Below, in pieces: positions 46,428 through 55,455 of a stretch of DNA of 64,000 nucleotides. The DNA is taken from assembly GCA_015207155.1 (NCBI GenBank), contig JADEXK010000015.1, positions 33,040 through 97,039 of the forward strand, in the 5' to 3' direction. Position numbers and translations under genes: made by a program. The notes beneath the pieces are model-generated. The model did no database searches. It saw nothing but the letters and a program-made list of their open reading frames with translations, and was not told the origin of the DNA. Each line of letters begins with the position of its first letter. The stretch's first letter is position 1. The DNA is from Nostocales cyanobacterium LEGE 11386 (GTDB lineage: Bacteria; Cyanobacteriota; Cyanobacteriia; Cyanobacteriales; Nostocaceae).

Positions 46428-47489
46428 TTAGCTAGTACTTACTTTGTTGGCAATACTGTCGCGACCATGTGGTTTTAGCAAATATGTTATGTCAGGGCCA
46501 GAGGGAATAATCCCTCCTGGATTGAGCGGAAATAAATTCCCATAGTAGTCGTGTTTTACACTCTCTAAATCACAAGTACCTGCGATGCCTTTTATCTGAT
46601 ACAGGTCACACAAGTAAGCTCCCAAATTCTCATAGTCTTGAATTCTGTAACGATTACACTTGAATAATCCATAGTACGCAATATCAAAGCGGAATAATGT
46701 TGTGAATAGACGCACATCTGCAAGCGTAATATTGCTACCACAAAGGTATCGACTCGTTTCTAGTGCTGCATTAATTTCATCCAAAGTCGTAAACAATTCA
46801 TCACAGGCTTGATTATATGCTTCTTGACTCTGAGCAAAGCCGCAACGATATACACCATTGTTCACGCTTGTGTAAATTTTTTCATTCCACCAGTCAATCT
46901 TTTGTTTGAGTTCTTCTGGGTAAAGATTCAGCGTGGAATTTAAAGCGAACTCATTAAATTCTGAGTTCAGCATGACAATAATCTCTGCACTCTCATTGCT
47001 GACAATAGTCTTTGTTTGTTTGTCCCATAATACTGGAACTGTGCAGCGTCCATTATAGCCAGGGTGGGAAAGCTCATATAATTGAGCCAGAGTGCGACAA
47101 CCTGCTTCTGGTTGACTAAAAATCCAACCTCCTTCAATGGGAGAAGGATAAACAACAGACATTGATATTACTTCTTCTAGTCCTTTGAGCGATCGGACAA
47201 TCAAGGTTCGGTGCGCCCAAGGACAACTCATTCCCACATAAAGATGATAGCGCCCTGTGGCTGCTGGGTACAGGCTATCTTCCTTTGTACTAACAAAGTT
47301 TCTGAACTCACTACTGGGACGAATATACTCTCCTGATGGACTACGGGGGGCAAGTTTTGACATCATCATTTGCCAAAGAGTTGTCCAAACAAACTTACCC
47401 AGTTTGATCATCAGTTTTGGCGGGAGGGACTTTCCCTTCTTGTTTGTCTGGGAGACTTCTATCTTGTTGCCATTTTTTATCCTATTCAT
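46428..47489 (-). CDS. glutathionyl-hydroquinone reductase (Xi-class GST, YqjG/ECM4-like)
   Basis: 353 aa. The N-terminal thioredoxin-like domain holds the catalytic Cys89 in GMSCPWAHRTLIVR; CPWA is diagnostic of glutathionyl-hydroquinone reductases, which remove glutathione from quinone adducts. ESAEIIVMLNSEFN and the helical C-terminal half (ITLADVRLFTTLFRFDIAYYGLFKCNRYRIQDY) match the family. The first 40 residues are a basic extension not usual in this group. Its ATG overlaps the stop of the upstream small ribbon-helix-helix gene by 8 bp, which implies coupling. Confidence 0.85.
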   Translation of the reverse strand: MNRIKNGNKIEVSQTNKKGKSLPPKLMIKLGKFVWTTLWQMMMSKLAPRSPSGEYIRPSSEFRNFVSTKEDSLYPAATGRYHLYVGMSCPWAHRTLIVRSLKGLEEVISMSVVYPSPIEGGWIFSQPEAGCRTLAQLYELSHPGYNGRCTVPVLWDKQTKTIVSNESAEIIVMLNSEFNEFALNSTLNLYPEELKQKIDWWNEKIYTSVNNGVYRCGFAQSQEAYNQACDELFTTLDEINAALETSRYLCGSNITLADVRLFTTLFRFDIAYYGLFKCNRYRIQDYENLGAYLCDLYQIKGIAGTCDLESVKHDYYGNLFPLNPGGIIPSGPDITYLLKPHGRDSIANKVSTS

Positions 47490-47718
47490 TGTGCTCGCTG
47501 ACCCTAACTTGGGTAGCTGTCTTCATCGCCAAATATTGCTCAATCGCCTCACGAATCAAATCTGGTACCGTACAATTTTCCAGGTCAGCCAAATTTTTCA
47601 ATTCCTGCTTCATCTGTAAATTCATCAGTACTTTCACCTGTTCTGACAATGGCTTATCTCTACCATAGTTAAAGCGATACTTGGTTCCAAAATCAGGATT
47701 GCCACCAGGTCTCGCCAT
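47482..47718 (-). CDS. small ribbon-helix-helix-like protein
   Basis: 78 aa, basic N-terminus (ARPGGNPDFGTKYRFNYGRD) then KVLMNLQMKQELKNLADLENCTVPDLIREAIEQYLA, which has the strand-helix-helix pattern of CopG/MetJ-type DNA-binding proteins. No toxin partner is present; the coupled downstream gene is the GSH-hydroquinone reductase. It could act as an autoregulator of the pair. Assignment is by pattern only. Confidence 0.6.
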   Translation of the reverse strand: MARPGGNPDFGTKYRFNYGRDKPLSEQVKVLMNLQMKQELKNLADLENCTVPDLIREAIEQYLAMKTATQVRVSEHNE

Positions 47719-47748
47719 CTGTTTTTAGTTTGCAACAACATTTTGATT

Positions 47749-47887
47749 AAGTAGAACAGGGTAAATAATTAAAGGTTTGTAGTGAGAACTTTAGTTCTCA
47801 AATCAGGACTAAAGTCCTGACTACGAACTGAATTTCAACATCTTTACATTACTTTACATAGTTTGGTTTTTTCCAGTCGTTCTACTT
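47749..47887. repeat. MITE family E, copy 1
   Basis: Starts aagtagaacagggtaaataa and ends tccagtcgttctactt. It contains aaaggtttgtagtg, a hairpin of the caggactaaagtcctg type and ttacatagtttggtttt. The direct neighbour copy shares all these modules. Confidence 0.7.
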
Positions 47888-47901
47888 ATATCGTGGACAC
47901 T

Positions 47902-48013
47902 AAGTAGGACGGCGTAAATAATTAAAGGTTTGTAGTGTAAAGCCCTGACTACGAAATGAATTACAATTATGTTACATTGCAAAACACATAGTTTGATTTA
48001 TGCCCGCCTACTT
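47902..48013. repeat. MITE family E, copy 2
   Basis: Ends aagtaggacggcgtaaat and atttatgcccgcctactt are inverted with few mismatches. Its middle lacks part of the hairpin seen in copy 1. The two copies are in the same orientation, 14 bp apart. Confidence 0.75.
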
Positions 48014-48422
48014 ACTTAAGTTATTACCAGTTAATGGTTAGAAACCCGTAGTTAATAACTGTATTTGCTAAGAAAAACTAGACAAAAATTTTAGTGAATT
48101 TACATGAAATTCCACAATATTTCTTTTTAATTGAATTGTCAGTGAGTAAAAGTGCTAATTGATTGCACAAAAAGAGTGAACTATTTATACTGTTTTTCAG
48201 CTATAAATTGCTGTGATTGATTTTTACTTTCTTCGCAAAAATATTCCTTTAAGTAGTAGTATAGGCAGTGTCTACTAATCTTGTTAATAAGCAAAGACAA
48301 GAAGAGCAGGGAGATAAGCAAGAAAATTAACTTTGTCTTCTCCCATACTCAATGTCTCATTCCCTACTCAGCACTCTTTAAAGATAGTTTTGTTTATTTA
48401 ATAGGAATATAGGAATATTTTT

Positions 48423-50762
48423 ATGGATCAAGGATTAAGGCTACTAATGCAACTAGTATTAGAGTTTACACCTGTGATTGTCACTCTCATACAAAAGAGA
48501 ACCGCAGAAACTTTAACTACAACCAATTATCAATTTCCAAAAGTCATTCAAGAATTCATCCAAACGGCAAGTATTACTCCTGAGCAAAATAGTTCTGTGG
48601 CAGGATTTGCACAGCAAAAACTTCTGCAACAGCAATTGGCAGTTTTCCAGCGTGAAACACAATTACAAATAGCAAATCAAGAAAGAGAAACAGTACTTAA
48701 ATTACCAGAAGTTTACAAAATATTTGATAGCTGGCCTTTAAGACTGTATCCTTCACAAATTTTAGAGTCTCACACCAGTTATAAACGTATTCCACTAAAA
48801 ATTTTTCTTGCGCCTCCACAAGTTAAGTTTGACCAATTTGACTATGAAACTCAAGATAATTCGCAAATAGAGCTAATGTTGGCTGAAGGTTTGCGAGAGT
48901 TTGTCCATAAGCATTACTCTCTGCAAAATTCCATTAGACCAACAGAATTATTGGCGGGTGCATGGGATAGTAAACGTTTTCATAGTGAATCTAGTATTAA
49001 GGCTTTGTTTGGGATGTTGAAAACAGAGCCAATTCTAATTTTAGAATCAGAACATGATGGAGATTATTTGAATTTACGGATGGCTTATTGGGGATTAGGG
49101 CAAGAAAATTATTACTACAAAACAATTTTTCGCTTACCCTATAAAGAAATACTTCATGAATCTGCAAAAAATCGGGCTTTAAATTGGCAGAAAATTAGAG
49201 ACGAGCTAATACTGCTGGGAGAAGATTTAGCAGAAATTAATCATTTAGGTAAAGATAATATACTCAATTTAGCAATTTTAGAAAAAGCAGAAAAATGGCA
49301 AGACAATGGTATTGATATTAGCCAATTGTCTTTACAATACCAAGTTAATCATCAGGATTTAGAAAAACTTTGTCAGGTGTTAATTACCTGCCATTGTTTG
49401 GTTGCTGCTTGGGTAGCAGATGCTTATCACTTAGTTCATCATGATGTGCAGCCTTTACTACCGGAGGTGCTGCCGAGTTTGCTTAAAGATACATTTGATT
49501 TACAATCTGTGCAAGATCCATTACGTGTGTATGCCACAGGCTATCAACAAGTTTACCAAGCGTTAGAACAGGAGCGACGTTACTGGGTGCCGGAGTTGGC
49601 TTTGCAATTAGCTCAAAGTTTATCTCATTTACCCGATCGCTCTTGGGCACAATCACAAGTTGATTACTCTGTCAAAACATGGTTGCAATTGCGTCAAGTG
49701 TCACTCCAGGAATTTGCTAATCCTTTAGAGGCGATGCAATCAGCCATCAAGATTGAAGATGAAGCATATCTGGAAAAGTTAAAAACATATTTTACAACAG
49801 TCACTGATCGCCAAAGTATTCTGGATGTGGAGAAACTTTTGGATGCGATCGCTCATCTCAAACACCAACACACTTTAGCATCTCCTGGTCTTTGCTACAC
49901 CATAACTGGACATTCCGGCAAAGTTGCATCTGTAGCCATCAGTCCTGATGGTGAGATGTTGATCAGTGGATGTACAGATAAAACTATCAATGTCTGGAAT
50001 TTGCACACCAGTGAACAAATCCGCACCCTCTCAGGACATAAAGGTGAAATTTCATCTCTGACGGTTAGTCCTGATGGTAATTTCCTCGCTGTTGGTAGTT
50101 GTGAACATCCCAGAAGTAATGTCAAAGTCTGGCATTTAAAAACAGGCAAACTACTCCACACACTCTTAGGACATCAAAAACCAGTAAATGTCGTAGCAAT
50201 CAGTCCAGATGGACAAATTCTTGCCAGTGGCAGTAATAAAATCAAAATCTGGCATCTGCACAAAGGCGATCGCATCTGTACTCTTTGGCATTCGTCAGCC
50301 GTTCATGCTGTAGCTATTAGTCCAAATGGTAAAATTCTTGCCAGTGGCAGTTTTGACAGCAAAATCAGGCTGTGGAACCCACACACAGGTGATCCTTTAC
50401 GCACGCTCAACGGTCATGACGATGAGGTAAACTCAATTGCTATCAGTCCTGATGGACAACTCCTCTTTAGCGGTAGCGCTGATACAACCATCAAAATTTG
50501 GCATCTGATTACAGGTAAACTGCTGCATACACTCAGTGGTCACTCAGATGCAGTCAAATCAATAGCGATTAGTCCTGACGCACAAACCTTGTTCAGTGCT
50601 AGTGGTGATACAACCATTAAAATCTGGCATCTTGCTACAGGTGAAGTGCGGCAAACCTTAACTGGACATTCAGGAACGGTAAATACTCTTTCTCTCAGTC
50701 CAGATGGTAAGTTTCTAGCTAGTGGTAGTTCTGATAGAACTATTAAAATCTGGCAAATATAG
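48423..50762 (+). CDS. WD40 beta-propeller protein with unrecognised N-terminal region
   Basis: 779 aa. Residues 1-485 match no family I know: a hydrophobic first helix (LMQLVLEFTPVIVTLI), a coiled region (QQKLLQQQLAVFQRETQLQIANQERE), a mixed segment around TELLAGAWDSKRFHSES and RMAYWGLGQENYYYKTIF, and a helical part with CHCLVAAWVADAYHLVHH. From about 490 to the end run seven WD40 repeats (ITGHSGKVASVAISPDGEML...), enough to close one propeller. No signal peptide. It is the first gene of a same-strand block with a GTPase-like and a second WD40 gene, though nearly 1 kb of repeats separates them. Confidence 0.75.
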   Translation: MDQGLRLLMQLVLEFTPVIVTLIQKRTAETLTTTNYQFPKVIQEFIQTASITPEQNSSVAGFAQQKLLQQQLAVFQRETQLQIANQERETVLKLPEVYKIFDSWPLRLYPSQILESHTSYKRIPLKIFLAPPQVKFDQFDYETQDNSQIELMLAEGLREFVHKHYSLQNSIRPTELLAGAWDSKRFHSESSIKALFGMLKTEPILILESEHDGDYLNLRMAYWGLGQENYYYKTIFRLPYKEILHESAKNRALNWQKIRDELILLGEDLAEINHLGKDNILNLAILEKAEKWQDNGIDISQLSLQYQVNHQDLEKLCQVLITCHCLVAAWVADAYHLVHHDVQPLLPEVLPSLLKDTFDLQSVQDPLRVYATGYQQVYQALEQERRYWVPELALQLAQSLSHLPDRSWAQSQVDYSVKTWLQLRQVSLQEFANPLEAMQSAIKIEDEAYLEKLKTYFTTVTDRQSILDVEKLLDAIAHLKHQHTLASPGLCYTITGHSGKVASVAISPDGEMLISGCTDKTINVWNLHTSEQIRTLSGHKGEISSLTVSPDGNFLAVGSCEHPRSNVKVWHLKTGKLLHTLLGHQKPVNVVAISPDGQILASGSNKIKIWHLHKGDRICTLWHSSAVHAVAISPNGKILASGSFDSKIRLWNPHTGDPLRTLNGHDDEVNSIAISPDGQLLFSGSADTTIKIWHLITGKLLHTLSGHSDAVKSIAISPDAQTLFSASGDTTIKIWHLATGEVRQTLTGHSGTVNTLSLSPDGKFLASGSSDRTIKIWQI

Positions 50763-50809
50763 CAAATCGCTCAGTATTAGCCCTTTCAAGGTGTAATATA
50801 TTTTTCTTA

Positions 50810-51008
50810 ACGTGAATTCGATGAACCTCACCCCAACCCCTCTCCGACACCCAGAGGGGCAAAAATCTCCCTAGTTTTGAACTAAAAATCAAGGTTTCAA
50901 AGCCTCTAACGCCACTTGCTACAACGCGGGGAACCCGCGCAACGCAGTGGCTCCTCCTGGCAGGGGAGAGGTTTGGAGAGGGGTTTTTTCCACTTGTCGA
51001 ACTCACGT
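50810..51008. repeat. MITE family A, copy 2, interrupted by a 41-bp hairpin repeat
   Basis: acgtgaattcga (50810-50821) and tcgaactcacgt (50997-51008) are inverted with one mismatch. The body equals the 2171-2473 copy on both sides of the insertion. The hairpin repeat sits at 50911-50951 and not at the site used in copy 1. Confidence 0.8.
50911..50951. repeat. 41-bp double-hairpin short dispersed repeat, copy 2
   Basis: gccacttgc (50911-50919) pairs with gcagtggc (50944-50951). Compared with 24358-24398 the c-g pair at 50915/50947 replaces t-a, so the stem is preserved by a double change. Confidence 0.8.
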
Positions 51009-51749
51009 TTTCTTAGTGTCTTATTGGTTAAAAAAATGATATTTGAACACAAATACACAAAGGTGGAAAGCTTAAAATTGTGTCCAATTTTACGTAATTT
51101 TTACTCACCTTGAATGGGCTGGTGTTGAGAATAAATCTTTCATTGTGCAGTTCAACTTTGCAGTTAAATAAGGAAGTGCGGTTGGAGTCAGAAGTCAGAA
51201 GTAAAATTGGTAGGGGATTTAAACCCACCACCAATTGCAGACCACCACATCTATGATTTGGTGGGGAATTTAAACCCGTTTGGCAACAAGAAAGAAGACT
51301 TCTTCCTTCTTTCTTCTTCCCTCTTCCTTTGTTAAATAGATGGAATTTGCAGTCAATCAAATAATCGGATCAAAGCTAGCGATCGCTCTTTTTGATCACT
51401 CCCATCTTCAAATTTAAAAAAGCCAAGTACAAAGCAGTATTCAAAATTTATGCTCAAATTGCTACTGATTTTCAGAAGCTTTGTTTTGATTGGATGTATA
51501 GCAATCTGATTTGAATCATGAGAAAATAGAAAAATTAAAAGTACATAGTTTTTCTTTCTCGCAAATGATTAGGAATGCTATGGCCGTCCTAAACCATAAG
51601 TCCTGCGGACACGCTATGCTTACCGTTGCACACGTGGGAGCCATCACCTCAGATGGTATGCGCTACACGAACGTTTATGTTCACAAATCATCTAGCAATT
51701 GCCATATCGCAACAAATTATCAGAAAATTCTTACAGAAACAGTGATGAT

Positions 51750-52703
51750 ATGAACTTATTACCTGCAACTACCCCAAAAACATTTAGCCTGTTAAGTATT
51801 GGTCAACGAGGAGTAGGCAAAACAGTTTTTCTAGCTGGTAGCTACTCAGAATTACACCCTGATAATTGTTCAGATAATTCTCAGGAGTTGTGGTTTGATT
51901 GCCAGGATAGCGATGTCCAAGCAAACCTGGAAAAGATTAAAAACCATGTTGCTCGTACCAGTTTATATCCACCCCCCACAATTAAAATTACTAACTTTAA
52001 CTTTAGTTTGAAACGTCAAAGTCGCTGGGGTGCCAAAACAGTATGCCATTTTCGCTGGTGGGATATTCCTGGGGAATCATGTAATATTCGTAATCCTGAT
52101 TTTCAAGAAATGATCCTTGCTTCCAATAGCTGCTGTGTATTTATTAATGCCCATGCTCTAATACAGGATCAAGATTACCCAGGTGTAATTGAAGACATTT
52201 ATAACCAGGTGGCAGCGATCGCCTCCATAGTCTATCAGTATAATCTCAAATATGCCTTTGCGCTGATTTTGACTAAATGCGACCTGATCGAACTCAATCC
52301 AGTTAACCTGCAACAAATTGAGCAGAACCTACAACCACTGATTACCTATCTTGATTTGGTGAAAGCCACTCATCAAATATTCTATTCAGCCATACCTATT
52401 GTTTCTCTAGAAGGTGTTTCCCGTCTCCAGGCTAAAGGTGCGGCGACTCCACTGCTTTGGCTGCTATCACAGATGAATGATTCTGCCATTTCATCGCCAC
52501 CAGATGTAACGAGCGGATTAACCGAGAAATTAATTATTGGTCAAAAATTACCACCAAAAACCCGCAGGTCTATTGTCATCATATCTTTGGTGAGCGTTGG
52601 GTTACTGGGGGCGATCGCGTCACTTTTTTTTGCCTTCAATCTATTTACACCTTTTCCTCAACCAATGCCAACAATAGAACAAGCACCAAACTCTACTCAA
52701 TAA
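51750..52703 (+). CDS. membrane-anchored GTPase-like P-loop protein
   Basis: 317 aa from ATG at 51750 (the frame opens earlier at a TTG without support). Walker A is GQRGVGKT (residues 18-25), the Walker B/G3 equivalent is WWDIPGES (103-110) and the base-specificity motif is TKCD (175-178), corresponding to NKxD of TRAFAC GTPases. A single C-terminal membrane helix (273-298, RRSIVIISLVSVGLLGAIASLFF) leaves a 19-residue tail outside. The GTPase should therefore sit on the cytoplasmic face. 207 bp downstream is a membrane WD40 protein that looks like its partner. Confidence 0.75.
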   Translation: MNLLPATTPKTFSLLSIGQRGVGKTVFLAGSYSELHPDNCSDNSQELWFDCQDSDVQANLEKIKNHVARTSLYPPPTIKITNFNFSLKRQSRWGAKTVCHFRWWDIPGESCNIRNPDFQEMILASNSCCVFINAHALIQDQDYPGVIEDIYNQVAAIASIVYQYNLKYAFALILTKCDLIELNPVNLQQIEQNLQPLITYLDLVKATHQIFYSAIPIVSLEGVSRLQAKGAATPLLWLLSQMNDSAISSPPDVTSGLTEKLIIGQKLPPKTRRSIVIISLVSVGLLGAIASLFFAFNLFTPFPQPMPTIEQAPNSTQ

Positions 52704-52910
52704 AATGACATTGCCAACTAATCGTGAATAGGGTTTGCTAGACTATACCAACTTGAAAACAGAATGCAACAAATACAAACCCAGAAACCCAAATTGAGTT
52801 TGACTTTCTTCATAACAAATTACATCAAGCCCTGACAGATATAGCTACCCTGACGGTGTAGCCTGCTGTGGGCTGCTATTACGAATTACGAATTATGAAT
52901 TGGTATTAGT

Positions 52911-54674
52911 ATGACCCCTTTACTCCTAGGTCAACTTATATACACTAGCTTTCCTGTCGTGGGATTTAGAACCCTGGCGAGTACACAAGTTCCCCCAGAA
53001 ATTCAGCTAGCCTTCATCCAACAAGTAGTTTATCAGTACTGGGATTCCTATGATCCTCCAAGTGCAGGATACCGAGCAGCTTATCTACATCAGCTAACCT
53101 CAGAACATAACTTGTTTGGTTGGTTATATAACGATGGAATAGATGATTTCGGTCGCAGTGATGTCCCCTACTTCGTCTGTTACTATTTAGCAGGTCAACT
53201 ACAGCCCGTCCAACTTGAAAATATTTTTATTTGCCTACGTACCGGGCCAGTAATGCTCATAAACAGGCAAATTTTACCAATTTCTTTGGAAAACTTGGTT
53301 GCTCCCGACTTTTCGAGTTACCAACCAGTCCGTGAGGGGGTGGAGATTCCTAGAGAAATGATTGAGCAAAGCCAAATTGCCCTTCAGCAGGGAGAATTGC
53401 TCCATTTGTTTAATTGTGATCCTGAGGAGAAAATACCAAGTATTTCTATTTCTCAGAGAAATTTAATTTCTGCCACTATAGAGAAAACACCACGTTCATT
53501 AATGCCATGCATACTTTATACAGATGAAACCCCGCCTCAAACCATTATCCAGCAGGAGTTGCCGCTAGTAATTCAGTCAGTAGAAGATTATCGCCAAATC
53601 CTCCTAGATCAAGTTCGCTTCCGAGATAGGACAGAAGTTGTTTTTCCCTTTGCGGGGAAGTTGACCTTGATGCTGGGGATGATAGCTGGCATGATTTCGC
53701 TGCTCGCTTTGATACTTGGCCGCTACTACTTTCTGAAAGTCACACCTTTTAGTGCTATTGTCCAACAAGCTCCAGATTCTATCCCAACTAAAAATCTCAC
53801 TCTCACCAGAACTTTAGCTAGTCATTCAGATTCTGTGTGGTCTATTGTTCTTACCTCCAATGGTCAGACTTTGGTTAGTGCTAGTGCAGATAAAACTATT
53901 AAAGTTTGGAATTTAAATACTGGGAAAATTGTATCCACACTTCTAGGACATAACGATACAGTCAGGGCGATCGCTCTCAGTGCAGATGGGCAAACTTTGG
54001 TCAGTGGGAGTGGAGACCAGACGATTAAAATTTGGAATTTTCAGACCTTCGAGCTGATGAGGACAATTACCCCCAATGCTGGCCCGGTTTGGTCAGTTGC
54101 TCTTAGTGATGATGGACAGACCCTTGTCAGTGGTAATGAAGATGGTAGCATTAAAATTTGGAACTTTCATACAGGTCAACTCCTCCGCACCATTGCAGGG
54201 CATGAGGGTCGGGTTTTTTCTGTTGCTATCAGTCCTGACGGCGAGACTTTTGCCACAGTAGGTCTTGACAAAACTATCAAAATGTGGGGTTTATATACGG
54301 GTGAACTCCTCCGCACCATTGAGGGACATGAGGACGCGGTGAGATCCGTAATCTTTAGCCGCGACGGAAAGACACTCGCCAGCGCTAGTTGGGATCAGAC
54401 CATTAAGACTTGGAATGTCCAAACAGGCGAACTCTTGCACACCTTGGTAGGGCATACCTCGCGGGTAGTTACTCTGGCTTTGGGACTTGATGGACAAACT
54501 CTTGCCAGTGGCAGTATTGACAATCAGGTAAAAATTTGGGATTGGCAAACGGGAAAATTGCTTCACACCCTTTCTGGTCATTCCGACTGGATATTAGCGA
54601 TCGCCACTAGCCCGACAAAGCCAATCCTCGTAAGTAGCAGTAAAGACAAGACCATTCGGATTTGGCAGCCTTAA
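52911..54674 (+). CDS. membrane protein: GAP1-N-like domain, TM helix, WD40 propeller
   Basis: 587 aa in three parts. Residues 1-240 open with LLGQLIYTSFPVVGFRTLAS and continue VPPEIQLAFIQQVVYQYWDSY and DGIDDFGRSDVPYFVCYYLAG; this resembles from memory the N-terminal domain of GTPase-associated protein 1 (GAP1-N), but I cannot run a profile. A membrane helix follows at about 250-272. Residues about 296-587 form seven WD40 repeats (LASHSDSVWSIVLTSNGQTLVSASADKTIKVWNL pattern). It directly follows a membrane GTPase gene on the same strand. With one helix, the N-terminal domain and propeller lie on opposite membrane sides. Confidence 0.75.
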   Translation: MTPLLLGQLIYTSFPVVGFRTLASTQVPPEIQLAFIQQVVYQYWDSYDPPSAGYRAAYLHQLTSEHNLFGWLYNDGIDDFGRSDVPYFVCYYLAGQLQPVQLENIFICLRTGPVMLINRQILPISLENLVAPDFSSYQPVREGVEIPREMIEQSQIALQQGELLHLFNCDPEEKIPSISISQRNLISATIEKTPRSLMPCILYTDETPPQTIIQQELPLVIQSVEDYRQILLDQVRFRDRTEVVFPFAGKLTLMLGMIAGMISLLALILGRYYFLKVTPFSAIVQQAPDSIPTKNLTLTRTLASHSDSVWSIVLTSNGQTLVSASADKTIKVWNLNTGKIVSTLLGHNDTVRAIALSADGQTLVSGSGDQTIKIWNFQTFELMRTITPNAGPVWSVALSDDGQTLVSGNEDGSIKIWNFHTGQLLRTIAGHEGRVFSVAISPDGETFATVGLDKTIKMWGLYTGELLRTIEGHEDAVRSVIFSRDGKTLASASWDQTIKTWNVQTGELLHTLVGHTSRVVTLALGLDGQTLASGSIDNQVKIWDWQTGKLLHTLSGHSDWILAIATSPTKPILVSSSKDKTIRIWQP

Positions 54675-54714
54675 ATCAATAACGGGACATAAACAAGAAG
54701 CAACTCGTTCTACT

Positions 54715-55212
54715 TTAGCTGACTCTAATATAAGGAACCACTCGATCCCAAATGTGAGGAAATTGTTGGCGGAAATACTCAGGCTGACCAAGTTCCATGT
54801 CACGGAAATCAAAGCCTGGTGCAACAGCTTCCCCTAATAGTCCAAATTCTCCTTCTTCTAAGACTCCTGCTTTCCAGTAGCCACCAGGAACAAGAAGTTG
54901 GGGCACTTCTCCCTTATTTATATCTAGACCAAGTTTACACTTTTGCAATGTGCCATTGGGATGAATGAGAAGATATGTCACCGGGGAACCAAGATGGAAG
55001 TAATGCAGAATGTCAGACTTATTGAGATGAAAGTAATCGATTGGGCTATCATCTGTGAGGAGATAATATATTGAAGTCATGGCTGACCTTTGCTGCCCCT
55101 CTCGATCAGTTTCAATCATCATGTCAGAACGATAAGTCTCGGCATAGTAACCCCCTTCTGGGTGCATTTGCAAGGAGAATTTTTGGATTAGGTCGTGCTT
55201 ATTCATAGTCAT
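54715..55212 (-). CDS. DUF985-family cupin
   Basis: 165 aa single cupin barrel. The opening LIQKFSLQMHPEGGYYAETYRSD, with its His and Glu-Gly-Gly-Tyr, is the DUF985 (cupin_5) signature. LLTDDSPIDYFHLNKSDILHYFHLGSP follows, then GYWKAGVLEEGEFGLLGEAVAPGFDFRDMELG. It probably binds a metal and a sugar-like ligand; the reaction is unknown. Convergent with the WD40 gene, 40 bp away. Confidence 0.8.
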   Translation of the reverse strand: MTMNKHDLIQKFSLQMHPEGGYYAETYRSDMMIETDREGQQRSAMTSIYYLLTDDSPIDYFHLNKSDILHYFHLGSPVTYLLIHPNGTLQKCKLGLDINKGEVPQLLVPGGYWKAGVLEEGEFGLLGEAVAPGFDFRDMELGQPEYFRQQFPHIWDRVVPYIRVS

Positions 55213-55455
55213 TAAATGATTTAATTACTTTAAATTCGCCTATTTTGATATAATCCCTCTAAATAAAATTTTTAGCTGAGAACCCAGTTGAATTTTATGA
55301 TTCCTTCTGGTTACACCCTGGGTGTTAGCAATTTCGGTAAAAATATTTTAGCAGTGCGATGGGCTTACGCCCCGCCGTAGGCGATCGCCTCCAGCACTTC
55401 GCTCCGCGTGAATTAATGAATACTCGGTAATTTTTTTGGCTAAATCAAACTTTTG

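Larger units (their letters stand above)
47719..48422. other. 704-bp intergenic region with two tandem MITEs
   Basis: No gene is seen. Its left half is two adjacent copies of a MITE family (47749-47887 and 47902-48013). The right 400 bp are AT-rich with no repeat I can recognise and should contain the promoter of the WD40 gene at 48423. Confidence 0.5.
50763..51749. other. 987-bp repeat-rich gap inside the WD40/GTPase block
   Basis: It holds a MITE (50810-51008) with an inserted hairpin, a ggtggggaatttaaaccc/ggggatttaaacccacc pair near 51213-51271, a purine/pyrimidine tract gaaagaagacttcttccttc (51289-51308), and a short repeat tcctgcggacacgctatgct at 51600-51619. An 80-codon ORF here (51511-51753) is rejected. 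The GTPase promoter is probably between 51400 and 51740. Confidence 0.55.

Noticed and set aside
47749..48013. possible CRISPR or tandem sRNA array
   Set aside because: Only two units with inverted ends are present; a tandem MITE pair explains it.
51511..51753. 80-codon ORF upstream of the GTPase gene
   Set aside because: It contains a short dispersed repeat (tcctgcggacacgctatgct) and overlaps the better supported start at 51750; no family resemblance.
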